A DNA stretch of 64,000 nucleotides from Limnohabitans sp. 63ED37-2 (GCF_001412535.1 NZ_CP011774.1:1483501-1547500); one strand, 5' to 3'. Positions 42,779 through 51,402 are shown, counted from the stretch's first letter. Made by a program: numbers and translations. Notes: generated by a model from the letters alone, not told the origin.

Positions 42779-43795
42779 TCAGCGCGGCAGCGAATTGACT
42801 TCTTTTTCCCAGCGCTGGATCAGGCGGCGTCGCTCGGCCGTCTGGCCGTATTTGGCGTAGTCGTAGTTGATCATCTTGATCCTGCGGAAGTCCGGCACAC
42901 GCGGATCGACTTTGGCCTCTTTGTGCGAGGGCAGCTGGAACTGCAAGGTGGCCGCCGCCAGCTCTTGCGCTGCGGGGGTCAGGGCCCACTCATAAAACTT
43001 CTTGGCCGCTTCCAAGTTGCGGCTGCCGCGCACGATGGACATGGAGCCGATCTCGGCGCCCGTTCCGTCGGCCGGGGTGATGGTTTCGATTGGGAAACCT
43101 TGGGCTTTTTCGCCGGGGCCATCGTGCACAAAGCTGATGGACACGGCGGTCTCGCCCCGCGCCACCGCCTTGATGGGGCCGGTGCCCGAGCGGGTGTAGG
43201 TGCCAATGTTTTTGTGCAAGCCCTTCAAATACTCAAAGGCCTTTTCTTCGCCCATGAGCTGGACCAAAGTGGCGATCATGGTGTAAGCCGTGCCACTCGA
43301 CGCTGGGTTAGCCGACTGGATTTCACCTTTGTATTCGGGCTTGAGCAGATCGCCCCAAGTTTTGGGTACGGGCAGCTTTTTCTTGGCCAGCAACTCGGTG
43401 TTGTAGCCAAATCCCAAGGGGCCAGAATAAATACCCACGGTTTTGTAGCCCGACTGCGCGGCTTGCTTTTGCGCCCAGTCGTGCAGCTTGGGCAGCGTGG
43501 GTGATTTGTATTCAAGGCTCAGGTTTTGCTCGGCCGCTTGCAGGTGCGGGTCACCCGTGCCACCAAACCAGACGTCGGTCTTGGGATTGGCTTTTTCTGC
43601 GGCCAACTGGGCAATCGCCTCGCCCGAGCCTTTGGCTGTCATGTTGACCTTGATGCCTTGGCTTTTCTCAAACGTCACCGCGATCATGCTGCACCAAGCG
43701 GCTTGGGCCGAGCAGATGATATTGACCTCGCGGTTTTGGGCTTGGGCGCTGGTGGCCACCAAGGCCAGCATTGGCAAAAGTTTGAATGCCTTCAT
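42779..43795 (-). CDS. ABC transporter solute-binding protein (FbpA/AfuA-like)
   Basis: This 338-residue periplasmic protein has a Sec signal (MKAFKLLPMLALVATSAQAQ) and the COG1840 fold, with VNIICSAQAAWCSMIAVTFE, TDVWFGGTGDPHLQAAEQN, and ANPASSGTAYTMIATLVQLM. The paired tyrosines used by FbpA to hold ferric iron are not apparent. The group also contains AfuA (hexose phosphates) and phosphonate binders, so an iron role should not be assumed. The HAD phosphatase at the end of the operon fits a phosphorylated substrate. It is the first gene of the operon; the 93-bp gap upstream shows nothing clear. Confidence 0.88.
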   Translation of the reverse strand: MKAFKLLPMLALVATSAQAQNREVNIICSAQAAWCSMIAVTFEKSQGIKVNMTAKGSGEAIAQLAAEKANPKTDVWFGGTGDPHLQAAEQNLSLEYKSPTLPKLHDWAQKQAAQSGYKTVGIYSGPLGFGYNTELLAKKKLPVPKTWGDLLKPEYKGEIQSANPASSGTAYTMIATLVQLMGEEKAFEYLKGLHKNIGTYTRSGTGPIKAVARGETAVSISFVHDGPGEKAQGFPIETITPADGTGAEIGSMSIVRGSRNLEAAKKFYEWALTPAAQELAAATLQFQLPSHKEAKVDPRVPDFRRIKMINYDYAKYGQTAERRRLIQRWEKEVNSLPR

Positions 43796-43888
43796 GGGTA
43801 CTCCAGAAAAGAATCCCGCTATTTTGCAGGCTTATCGATCCATCCAAAAGAGTGAAAACACCCATGAACCCTCACCTTCAAGTGCTGT

Positions 43889-44755
43889 TCACACCGACTC
43901 AATGAAGTCGGTCACCCATTCGAGTTGTTGCAGCACATTCAGCGCCGGGGCATGACCACAACCGGGCACTTCGATGTGCTTGAGCAAACCGCGTCCACCT
44001 GGGCCCCGGCGGTGCATCTCGGCAGCGGTTTCTGGCAACACCAAGTCCGACATGGCCCCGCGCAGCAAGAGCACGGGCAAATTCAGGGCGTCGTAGTGGG
44101 GCCAGATCAAATAGTCGTCAGGGTGCACCGTCAGCTGCAAGGCCATGGCCGGGTCGTAATGGGGTGTGATGCGGCCATTGGGCAGGCGACGCACCGAGGT
44201 CTCGGTCAAGCGCCGCCATTGCGCGTCACTGAGCCAACCAAAAGGCTGGTAAACCTGCCGAAAAAAAGCCTCCAACTCGGTCACTGTCGTAAAGCTGGGC
44301 GGGCTGCCCGCATAATTTTTGATGCGCTCAATGGCCACAGAAGACAACTCGGGCGCGTTGTCATTCAAGGTCAAACTCAAGATGCGGTGCTTGAGCGAGG
44401 GTTCTGCCAAGCCTGCGGCACACACCGTGCCAATCGCCCCGCCCATGGACGTGCCGACCCAGTGGACGGCCCGCAATTGGAGGCCATCCATCAGTTCTCG
44501 CGCCAAGCGGGCGTAAAAGGCCAGGCAATATTCGTTTTGGGGGTCATCGCTCCACTGCGACAAGCCGCGCCCGACCGTGTCGGGGCAAATCACGCGCCAG
44601 CCTCGTGCGCTCAGGTGTGCGGCCAGCTCGTCCATGTCGCGGCCGGTGCGGGCCAGGCCATGCCAGGCGATGACGGTGCCTTTTTCGGCTTTGCCCCAGT
44701 CGGTGTAATGGATTTCCAAACCGGCGCATGAAAGGTATTGGGACGTGAAGCTCAT
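43889..44755 (-). CDS. alpha/beta hydrolase, last gene of the Liv-type operon
   Basis: This 288-residue alpha/beta hydrolase has an oxyanion region at VIAWHGLARTGRDMDELAAH, the nucleophile elbow WVGTSMGGAIGTVCAAG (Ser), a late strand Asp in LLLRGAMSDLVLPETAAEM, and the catalytic His in VPGCGHAPALN. There is no signal peptide, so it acts in the cytoplasm. Its ATG overlaps the livM-like stop by 4 bp, linking it to the importer. It resembles lactonases and esterases; the substrate is unknown but probably arrives through the transporter. Confidence 0.88.
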   Translation of the reverse strand: MSFTSQYLSCAGLEIHYTDWGKAEKGTVIAWHGLARTGRDMDELAAHLSARGWRVICPDTVGRGLSQWSDDPQNEYCLAFYARLARELMDGLQLRAVHWVGTSMGGAIGTVCAAGLAEPSLKHRILSLTLNDNAPELSSVAIERIKNYAGSPPSFTTVTELEAFFRQVYQPFGWLSDAQWRRLTETSVRRLPNGRITPHYDPAMALQLTVHPDDYLIWPHYDALNLPVLLLRGAMSDLVLPETAAEMHRRGPGGRGLLKHIEVPGCGHAPALNVLQQLEWVTDFIESV

Positions 44756-45855
44756 ACCGATTCCTCAAGGCCTGACTTTGGGGCCGACCGCTTCAAAGCG
44801 GTGCGTGCGCGCAAGCGTCCCACCACCCCGGTAGGAAAGTAATACACCGACAGCACAAACAACACCCCCAGCCACAACAACCAACGGTCGGGCGAAAGCA
44901 AAGCCGACAGCAAAGGCCAAGCCGCAGCCGACTCACTGGCCAGGCGCAACAGGTCTTGCAAATAGCTTTGTGCCAGCAAAAACAGCACCGAACCAATGGC
45001 CGCACCGTACACCGTGCCCATGCCGCCAATGACGACAATGAGCAACACGTCCATCATGATTTCAAAACTGAGCGAGGTGTCCGGCCCGTTGTAGCGCAGC
45101 CAAACGGCCAACATGGCCCCGGCCACACAGGCAAACAGCGCCGACAGCACACTCGACAGCGTGCGGTACACCACCACGCGGTAGCCAATGGCTTCGGCCC
45201 GGAACTCGTTTTCTCGGATGGCCTGCAGCACCCGCCCAAATGGCGAGTTGACGATGCGCAGCATGGCCAAAAGCATGCCCAAGGCCAGCACAAACAACAG
45301 GTAATACGACAGCAATCGACCATCCAGCGAAACCCCAAAAAAGGGTTCGTCACTGAACTCGGTGCTGGGCGACAGCAACTCAGGCAGCTTGAAACTCAAG
45401 CCGTCTTCGCCCCCGGTGAAGTCCGACAACTGCGAGGCCAAGGTCTGAAAAGCAGCCGCCACGGCCAAAGTGATCATGGCAAAAAAGATGGCCCGCACAC
45501 GCAAAGAGAACAAACCAATGGCGAGTGAAAACACCAAGGTCAAGCCCATGGACAGGACAAAACCCAAACCGATAGAGCCCCAAGTCGGCCCCCAGGTGTT
45601 GGACGCTATGGCGATGCCATAGGCCCCGATGCCAAAGAACATGGTGTGCGCAAAACTCACAATGCCGGTGTAGCCCAGCAACAAATCAAAGCCCACCACC
45701 AGCACCACAAAAATCAGCACCTTGGCCGCCACCGACAGCGCCTTGACGCCCGGAAATAAAAACGGTGCAAAGGCCAAGCCCAACAAAATCATCAGCAGCA
45801 CGGCCGCCAGCAAGCGGCTGCGCGGAAGGTCATTGGAAATCAAACGGTTGAACAT
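44752..45855 (-). CDS. livM: branched-chain amino acid-type ABC permease (LivM-like)
   Basis: This 367-residue permease has about ten hydrophobic helices and the LivM family marks GYTGIVSFAHTMFFGIGAYG and the coupling region RVLQAIRENEFRAEAIGY. The later GGMGTVYGAAIGSVLFLLAQ is also typical. LivM pairs with LivH to form the membrane channel. It lies 10 bp after the livH-like gene and overlaps the hydrolase start. Such importers carry amino acids, amides, urea or aromatic acids, so liv is a family label here, not a proven substrate. Confidence 0.9.
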   Translation of the reverse strand: MFNRLISNDLPRSRLLAAVLLMILLGLAFAPFLFPGVKALSVAAKVLIFVVLVVGFDLLLGYTGIVSFAHTMFFGIGAYGIAIASNTWGPTWGSIGLGFVLSMGLTLVFSLAIGLFSLRVRAIFFAMITLAVAAAFQTLASQLSDFTGGEDGLSFKLPELLSPSTEFSDEPFFGVSLDGRLLSYYLLFVLALGMLLAMLRIVNSPFGRVLQAIRENEFRAEAIGYRVVVYRTLSSVLSALFACVAGAMLAVWLRYNGPDTSLSFEIMMDVLLIVVIGGMGTVYGAAIGSVLFLLAQSYLQDLLRLASESAAAWPLLSALLSPDRWLLWLGVLFVLSVYYFPTGVVGRLRARTALKRSAPKSGLEESV

Positions 45856-45865
45856 GCCCTGCCCT

Positions 45866-46852
45866 TCAGCGGTTGGCCACGGGGTAGACCCCTTGCGGCC
45901 GCCACAGCAAAATCGCCGCCATCAGCGCGATGTTGGAAAACAGGGCCACCTTGGGGGCTAAAAACCCGGTGTAGTTGGCCATCAAGCCCACCAACAAAGC
46001 GCCGATCAAAGCCCCGCCGGTCGAGCCCAAGCCGCCGATGATGATGACAATGAAGATCAACACATTGACCTGCGCGCCCATCTGCGGCACCACGTTTTGC
46101 TGGTACAGACCCCACATGACGCCGCCCAGCCCGGCCAGCGCGCTGCCCACCACAAATACGCCCACAAACAGGCGGCGGATGCGGTAGCCGAGCGACTCAA
46201 CCATCTCGCGGTCTTGCACCCCTGCGCGAATCAGCAGGCCAATTTTGGTGCGGCCCAGCACCCACATTTGGGCGGCGAACACGGCCAGGCCCACGGCCAC
46301 GGCCAGCAGACGGTATTTCTCGATGGCCGCATCACCCCAAAGCACCGAACCGCGCATGGCTTCGGGCAAAGGCAAGGCGATCTGCAGCGGGCCCCAAATG
46401 ACCTTGATGAGTTCCTCGCCAATGATCATGCCGCCCATGGTGATCAAGATCTGCTTGAGGTGCTGACCATAGACAGGACGCACGATGAAGCGCTCAAAAG
46501 CCAAGCCCACGGCTGCGGCGACGGCCATCGCAACAACCATGGCGGGCAGCACCGCCAGCATGTTCCGCCACCACTCGCCCGAGCCGGTCCAGTCGCCCAT
46601 GGCACCCAGCACGCTGGTGGCCACAAAAGCGCCCAGTGCGATGAACAGGCCATGGCCAAAGTTCAGCACGTCCATCAGGCCAAACACCAGCGTCAGGCCC
46701 GAGGCCATGATGAAAATGATCATGCCCATGGCCAGACCCGCCACGGTCAGCGTGAGCCAGGTCGAGCCCGAACCGATCAATGGCCAAGCCAACAGCGCCA
46801 ACACAGGCACCAGCAGCAAAGGCCGGGTATCGATGTCTTGCAGGAATTTCAT
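45866..46852 (-). CDS. livH: branched-chain amino acid-type ABC permease (LivH-like)
   Basis: This 328-residue permease has the family signature ASGLTLVFGLMDVLNFGHGL near residue 50 and the coupling loop RAGVQDREMVESLGYRIRRL. Further on, IFIVIIIGGLGSTGGALIGA is typical of LivH. It overlaps the livF-like stop by 4 bp and is followed by livM after 10 bp. With LivM it forms the channel of the importer. Confidence 0.9.
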   Translation of the reverse strand: MKFLQDIDTRPLLLVPVLALLAWPLIGSGSTWLTLTVAGLAMGMIIFIMASGLTLVFGLMDVLNFGHGLFIALGAFVATSVLGAMGDWTGSGEWWRNMLAVLPAMVVAMAVAAAVGLAFERFIVRPVYGQHLKQILITMGGMIIGEELIKVIWGPLQIALPLPEAMRGSVLWGDAAIEKYRLLAVAVGLAVFAAQMWVLGRTKIGLLIRAGVQDREMVESLGYRIRRLFVGVFVVGSALAGLGGVMWGLYQQNVVPQMGAQVNVLIFIVIIIGGLGSTGGALIGALLVGLMANYTGFLAPKVALFSNIALMAAILLWRPQGVYPVANR

Positions 46853-47589
46853 AAAGCCAGTCCCAACAAGGATTGCTGCAAGGCCGTGTCTTCGGCCAGC
46901 GCCTGCATGCGGCCCGAATGCACCACACGGCCGTTGTCCATCACGGCCACGGTGTCGCCCAGCTGCTGGGCGAAATGGATGTTTTGCTCCACCAGCAAAA
47001 TCGTCACGCCGCTGGCTTTGAGTTGCTGGAAGGCCTCGATCATGTTCTGAATGATGGCCGGGGCCAGGCCCTTGCTGGGCTCGTCGATGATCAGCAGATC
47101 ACGCGGCTCCACAATGGCCCGCGACACCGCCAGCATCTGCTTTTGCCCACCAGACAATTTGCCCGCAGGGTGGTTCCAGAACTTCTCCACAGCGGGGAAG
47201 AGTTTGAAAATCCACTGCAGCCGCGCCTCATCCATCTGCGCCGCATGTTGGGCGCTGCGAGCGGCCAGCAACATATTTTCTTTCACGGTCAGATCCGAGA
47301 AGATGCCCATGTTTTCGGGCACATAGGCGATGTTCTTTTGGGCAATGGCGGGTGTGTTGAGCGCCGTGATGTCTTCACCGCCAAAACTGATGCACCCTTG
47401 AGAGGCTTGCCACAGGCCCATGATGGTGCGCAGCGTGGTGGTCTTGCCCGCGCCGTTGCGCCCCAGCAGCATGGTGAGCTCGCCGCGCGGCACCACCAGA
47501 TCCACCCCGTGCAGGATGTGGTACGCCCCGATGTGCGTGTGCACGCCGTCGAGGATCAGCAAATTTGTGTTCATGTCGGCTTGGCTCAT
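46849..47589 (-). CDS. livF: branched-chain amino acid-type ABC ATPase (LivF-like)
   Basis: This 246-residue ATPase has the Walker A motif LGRNGAGKTTTLRTIMGLWQ, the signature KLSGGQKQMLAVSRAIVEPR and Walker B DLLIIDEPSKGLAP. The small size and the MLLGRNGAGK context mark it as LivF rather than LivG. The start at 47589 (MSQADMNTNLLIL) overlaps the livG-like stop by 4 bp; a second ATG at 47574 is possible. It drives transport together with LivG. Confidence 0.92.
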   Translation of the reverse strand: MSQADMNTNLLILDGVHTHIGAYHILHGVDLVVPRGELTMLLGRNGAGKTTTLRTIMGLWQASQGCISFGGEDITALNTPAIAQKNIAYVPENMGIFSDLTVKENMLLAARSAQHAAQMDEARLQWIFKLFPAVEKFWNHPAGKLSGGQKQMLAVSRAIVEPRDLLIIDEPSKGLAPAIIQNMIEAFQQLKASGVTILLVEQNIHFAQQLGDTVAVMDNGRVVHSGRMQALAEDTALQQSLLGLAL

Positions 47590-48350
47590 GCGGCCACCCT
47601 CGCTTTGCCCAGATAAGCCTCTTGCACGATGGGCGATGCGATCACCTCGTTCGGCTCGCCATCGGCCACCAAAGAGCCGTTGTGCAGCACGATGATGCGG
47701 TCGGCCAGCTCGCGCACCACGTCCATCTTGTGTTCGACCAGCAAGATGGTTTTGGTCTTGTCTTTTTTGAGCTGGCGGATCAAATCGAGGATCACTGGCG
47801 CTTCGTCGTGGCTCATGCCTGCGGTGGGCTCGTCAAACATGTAGACCGAGGGCTCGAGCGCCATTAAGAGCGCCACTTCGAGCTTGCGTTGGTCACCGTG
47901 CGGCAGGCTCGCCACGGGGGCGTCTTGCTGCGCGGTCATCGACACGGATTGCAGAATTTCCAAAGCGCGGTTCGTCAAAGCCGCGTGGTCGCTCCAGATG
48001 CTCCACAGGTTCAGGCCCCGGCGGTGGGCGCCCTCCTTTGTCGCCTGCACCGCCAAACGCACGTTCTCCAGCACCGACAAATTCGGAAACAGGTTGGTCA
48101 GCTGAAACGCCCGACCCAGGCCTGCACGGGTCCGTGCGGATGTTGACAAGCCCGTCAGCTCCCGCCCGTTCAGGTGCACCGTGCCCTCGGAGGCAGGCAA
48201 CTGCCCCGAGATCAGGTTGAAGTAAGTGGTCTTGCCTGCCCCGTTGGGGCCGACGATGGCGGTCAGCGTGCCGGGTTCAAAGCGGCACGAGACCGCATTG
48301 ACCGCCACATGACCGCCAAACCGCACGGTCAGGTTGTGGGTTTGCAGCAT
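47586..48350 (-). CDS. livG: branched-chain amino acid-type ABC ATPase (LivG-like)
   Basis: This 254-residue ATPase has the Walker A motif IVGPNGAGKTTYFNLISGQL, a signature region at LPHGDQRKLEVALLMALEPS and Walker B VYMFDEPTAGMSHDEA. The signature reads ASLPHGDQRK instead of LSGGQ, a common variant in LivG. It carries the GLGRAFQLTNLFPNLSVLEN Q-loop stretch. It begins 14 bp after the livK-like stop and overlaps livF. Confidence 0.92.
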   Translation of the reverse strand: MLQTHNLTVRFGGHVAVNAVSCRFEPGTLTAIVGPNGAGKTTYFNLISGQLPASEGTVHLNGRELTGLSTSARTRAGLGRAFQLTNLFPNLSVLENVRLAVQATKEGAHRRGLNLWSIWSDHAALTNRALEILQSVSMTAQQDAPVASLPHGDQRKLEVALLMALEPSVYMFDEPTAGMSHDEAPVILDLIRQLKKDKTKTILLVEHKMDVVRELADRIIVLHNGSLVADGEPNEVIASPIVQEAYLGKARVAA

Positions 48351-48364
48351 GGTGCGTCGTGAAA

Positions 48365-49552
48365 TCAGCGTTTGTTGCGGATCGGCACGTTCATCTCTTC
48401 GGGCTTGATCTCGCGGATCAGCTCGGGCACGCCCCAGGCGAACGCAGGGTCAACCTTGATCTTGAAGTGGTACATGCTCTGCATGGCCTGGTGGTCTTCC
48501 TTGCGGAAGGTCATCTTGCCCTTGGGCGTGTCAAAGCTCATGCCCTCCATGGTGCTGATGAGCTTGTTGGTGTTGGTGTCGCCGTTGGTCTTTTTCAGCG
48601 CTGTGACCAAGGCCATCGCAGCCGAGAACCCCCCAGCGGTGAAGAAGTCAGGAGGCGATTTGAACTGCTGGTAATGCGAGGCCACCAAGGCGTCGTTAAC
48701 CGGGTTCTTGGGCATGCCGAAGTAATAGTAAGCCGCGCCTTCCATACCCGGGAACTGCTTGTAGGCCACCATCGCAGGCAGGATGTTGCCGCCTGTGGCG
48801 ATCTCGATGCCGTAACGCTTCAAATCCATGTCGGCGATCTTGAAGGGGTTGCCACCGGCCCAGATGATGAAGATGATCTTTCGGCCGGGCTGGCCCTTGA
48901 GCTTGTCGATCATGCGCTGCGCACCAGCGGTGAAGTCGGTGGTAGCGGGCGGCAGATATTCTTCATGGACCAGTTTGGCTTTTTTGACCGCGTCCTTGAA
49001 GGCCTTGACGCCGTCCCGACCAAAGGCCGAGTCTTGCGCCATCGTCACGATGCTCACACCCTCTTTGTCCACCGCCACGGCGTTGGCAATCGCATCTTGG
49101 CTGCTGTTGCGGCCAGTGCGGAAGATGTATTTGTTCCACTTATCTCCGGTGATCGAGTCGGCCACAGCGGGCTCGACCAGCAGGATTTTTTTGTATTCTT
49201 CGGCCACTGGCAGCATGGCCAGCGCCACAGGCGAAGCGGTGGGTCCCACGGCGATGTCCACCTTGTCATCGCCGTAAGCTGCTGCCAACAGGTTCTTACC
49301 CAAGTCAGGCTTGCCTTGGTCGTCTTTTTCGATCACCACAATCTTGCGACCGCCTACGGTCATGGTGCCGCCGGTCGCGTAATCCAGGCCCATCATCAAA
49401 CCGGTCTGGGTCTGTTTGCCGTAGGCCTCCAGGGGTCCCGTCTTGCTGTAAATGTGCGCGATCTTGATGTCTTTGCCTTGCGCCATCGCGGCGGGCATCC
49501 AAGCAGAGCAGATGGCCAGAGCGGCCAAAGAAATGAGGTGTCGACGGAACAT
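48365..49552 (-). CDS. branched-chain amino acid-type solute-binding protein (LivK-like)
   Basis: This 395-residue periplasmic binding protein has a Sec signal MFRRHLISLAALAICSAWMP followed by AAMAQGK, with cleavage likely after AMA. The mature part is a type 1 periplasmic fold (IKIAHIYSKTGPLEAYGKQT, VDIAVGPTASPVALAMLPVA). The start at 49552 is supported by AAGGAG about 8 bases upstream; the longer frame to 49690 is non-coding. A -24/-12 promoter lies about 55 bp before the ATG. It is the first gene of the Liv-type operon. The ligand is unknown. Confidence 0.9.
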   Translation of the reverse strand: MFRRHLISLAALAICSAWMPAAMAQGKDIKIAHIYSKTGPLEAYGKQTQTGLMMGLDYATGGTMTVGGRKIVVIEKDDQGKPDLGKNLLAAAYGDDKVDIAVGPTASPVALAMLPVAEEYKKILLVEPAVADSITGDKWNKYIFRTGRNSSQDAIANAVAVDKEGVSIVTMAQDSAFGRDGVKAFKDAVKKAKLVHEEYLPPATTDFTAGAQRMIDKLKGQPGRKIIFIIWAGGNPFKIADMDLKRYGIEIATGGNILPAMVAYKQFPGMEGAAYYYFGMPKNPVNDALVASHYQQFKSPPDFFTAGGFSAAMALVTALKKTNGDTNTNKLISTMEGMSFDTPKGKMTFRKEDHQAMQSMYHFKIKVDPAFAWGVPELIREIKPEEMNVPIRNKR

Positions 49553-49603
49553 GAGGGGTCTCCTTTTAAATCTTGCGCACGATTGCGGCGCACTGACACA
49601 CCA

Positions 49604-49619
49604 TGCACATCGCATGCCA
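49604..49619 (-). promoter_or_regulatory. sigma-54 promoter for the Liv-type operon
   Basis: On the minus strand TGGCATGCGATGTGCA matches TGGCACGNNNNTTGCW with two mismatches and keeps the essential GG-N10-GC spacing. Transcription would start near 49592, giving a leader of about 40 bases before livK. The neighbouring gene encodes a sigma-54 activator, which strengthens the call. Confidence 0.65.
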
Positions 49620-49711
49620 GCCGCCATGAGCACAACCCAGCCTTGAAAACCCTTGTGAATGCTGGCGAAAGACCGTTCACTCAGACCCAATCAAGTCTGG
49701 CTGCATGAAAA

Positions 49712-49743
49712 TAATACACCCACGTTGCATTAAATTAATACAC
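49712..49743. promoter_or_regulatory. possible activator-binding direct repeats
   Basis: TAATACAC occurs at 49712-49719 and again at 49736-49743. The second copy overlaps ATACACATGTAT, an inverted repeat of ATACA/TGTAT. The site lies about 100 bp upstream of the sigma-54 promoter, a normal distance for an enhancer. Confidence 0.4.
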
Positions 49744-49763
49744 ATGTATTTTTTTGAGACAAA

Positions 49764-51269
49764 TCAGGACAAGCATTGGTACAGCTTGGCCCGAGATATA
49801 CCCAACAAGTGGGCCGCCGCCGCCTTATTGCCCCGGGTCTGGCGCAATGCCTCCTGAACCGCCTGCACCTCTAAAGCACGCATGCGGGGGGCCAAGGCCC
49901 ATTGCTCTGCCGATAAAGTGTGATCTGTCAGCGCAAAACCCATGGGCCTGGAGCCCGCCAGTTCTTTATGCGCCGGAACAATTTGACTCAGTCCAGATTC
50001 ACGCAAAACAGCTTCGACGGCTGCCGCATCCACTAAACCGGTTTCACACCGCAACAACAACTGCTCAATCACATTGCGAAGTTCACGGACGTTGCCGCGA
50101 AAGGGTTGTGCTGACAGCAAAGCGACCGCTTCGCTCTGGAACTCCGGCTGAGGCACTGCATTGCGTAAAGCCAACTCCTCCGACAAGACTTCGATCAAAT
50201 GGGGGATGTCCGAGGCACGATCGCGGAGCGCTGGCACCCGAAGAGGCAAGACATTAAGCCGGTAGTACAGGTCCTCGCGAAAGAGTCCTTCGCGAACCAA
50301 TTGGGTCAAGTCCCGCGAGGTGGCTGCGATCACCCGGACATCAAAAGGCATCAATTGATTGGAGCCCAAGGGCTCAACTTCACCTTCTTGCAAGGCACGC
50401 AGCAACTTCGCCTGCAGGCCCAAGGGCATGTCACCGATCTCGTCCAAAAACAAGGTGCCACCATCGGCCAGCTTGAATTTTCCCTCCCGCCCCTTGCGAT
50501 CAGCGCCAGTGAAAGCGCCGGGCGCCACCCCAAAAAACTCCGCCTCCAACAAAGTTTCTGGCACCGCCGCAATGTTGATGCTGACCAAAGGCCCCCTAGC
50601 ACGGGGCGAGCTGGCATGGATGGCATGGGCCAACAACTCTTTGCCTGTGCCCGTTTCTCCCAACAGCAACACGGGACTGTGGGTTTGGGCCGCTCGCCTG
50701 GCCTGGCGTTTCAAATCGGCGACCACAGAACTGGCCCCCACAAAACTGGCAAAACTGTGACGAGCTTGACGCAAAGCTGGCCCCGTTCTTCGCTGCGCGG
50801 CCAGCGCATTGCGTGCCTCGTCCAGCTCCCTTTGCATCAAGGCAAACTTCGCCATCAAGGGCTTCAAATTGGTTTCTGGTTGCTCAAACAACACCACACC
50901 CAAAGCACCAATGACCACCCCGGCGTCATCACGCAAAGGGAAACGGCTGACCAAAAATGTGCCTGCGCGGTTGGTCAGCAAATCGATGAGGATGGGCTTT
51001 CCGGTTTCCATCACTTGCCCCATTTGGGTGTTTTGCACGACCTCGACCACGGGTCGCCCTACAAAATCCTCCTCTTTCTCGAAGCCCAAAGCCGGCAAGT
51101 AACGCCGGTAATGGTCATTGATCCAAACCACACGCCCAGAACGATCGACCAAGAGCATGCCCTCACTGGCATTGGCAAACACATCAAACAAAGAGCGTGC
51201 AGCCAGGCTCAAAATGCTCTGACCATCGGTGGGCAAGCCCGTCAATGGTCCTAATCCTTCAGAGTTCAT
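49764..51269 (-). CDS. sigma-54-dependent transcriptional activator with PAS domain
   Basis: This 501-residue enhancer-binding protein has an N-terminal PAS sensor (residues about 25-130, SEGMLLVDRSGRVVWINDHY). The AAA+ domain has Walker A LLGETGTGKELLAHAIHASS, the sigma-54 contact loop GAFTGADRKGREGKF (intact GAFTGA), Walker B GGTLFLDEIGDMPLGLQ and the arginine-finger region FREDLYYRLNVLPLRVP. A Fis-type helix-turn-helix ends the protein (NKAAAAHLLGISRAKLYQCL). There is no receiver domain, so it senses a signal directly. It lies upstream of the Liv-type operon on the same strand, and the sigma-54 promoter next to it makes that operon the probable target. Confidence 0.93.
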   Translation of the reverse strand: MNSEGLGPLTGLPTDGQSILSLAARSLFDVFANASEGMLLVDRSGRVVWINDHYRRYLPALGFEKEEDFVGRPVVEVVQNTQMGQVMETGKPILIDLLTNRAGTFLVSRFPLRDDAGVVIGALGVVLFEQPETNLKPLMAKFALMQRELDEARNALAAQRRTGPALRQARHSFASFVGASSVVADLKRQARRAAQTHSPVLLLGETGTGKELLAHAIHASSPRARGPLVSINIAAVPETLLEAEFFGVAPGAFTGADRKGREGKFKLADGGTLFLDEIGDMPLGLQAKLLRALQEGEVEPLGSNQLMPFDVRVIAATSRDLTQLVREGLFREDLYYRLNVLPLRVPALRDRASDIPHLIEVLSEELALRNAVPQPEFQSEAVALLSAQPFRGNVRELRNVIEQLLLRCETGLVDAAAVEAVLRESGLSQIVPAHKELAGSRPMGFALTDHTLSAEQWALAPRMRALEVQAVQEALRQTRGNKAAAAHLLGISRAKLYQCLS

Positions 51270-51315
51270 GCAGGTATTCCATCCAAGGCGTTTGGAAATG
51301 ATTGGGTCTCAAATT

Positions 51316-51351
51316 AAACTTTAGTATTCAAATATTTGGATGCTAAAGTTT
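51316..51351. promoter_or_regulatory. 36-bp near-perfect dyad between divergent regulators
   Basis: The arms are AAACTTTAGTATTCAAAT and ATTTGGATGCTAAAGTTT. They are complementary over 18 bp with two mismatches (G-U pairs if transcribed), with no spacer and a perfect CAAATATTTG core. It lies between the sigma-54 activator (minus) and the FixJ-type regulator (plus). It is best read as an operator for a dimer or tetramer. Confidence 0.55.
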
Positions 51352-51365
51352 TACAGCGATAAAAT

Positions 51366-51381
51366 TTGTACTTCGGTACAA
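51366..51381 (+). promoter_or_regulatory. UUCG hairpin in the response-regulator leader
   Basis: TTGTAC-TTCG-GTACAA is a perfect 6-bp stem closed by a UUCG tetraloop, 21 bases before the response-regulator ATG. It may stabilise the leader or modulate translation; the sequence is also a DNA palindrome. Confidence 0.4.
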
Positions 51382-51402
51382 CCAATAAATCATGGGTGAT
51401 GA

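Noticed and set aside
39479..43795. Naming the ABC operon fbpABC (ferric iron)
   Set aside because: Iron-site tyrosines are not evident and no Fur box was seen, so a substrate name is not supported.
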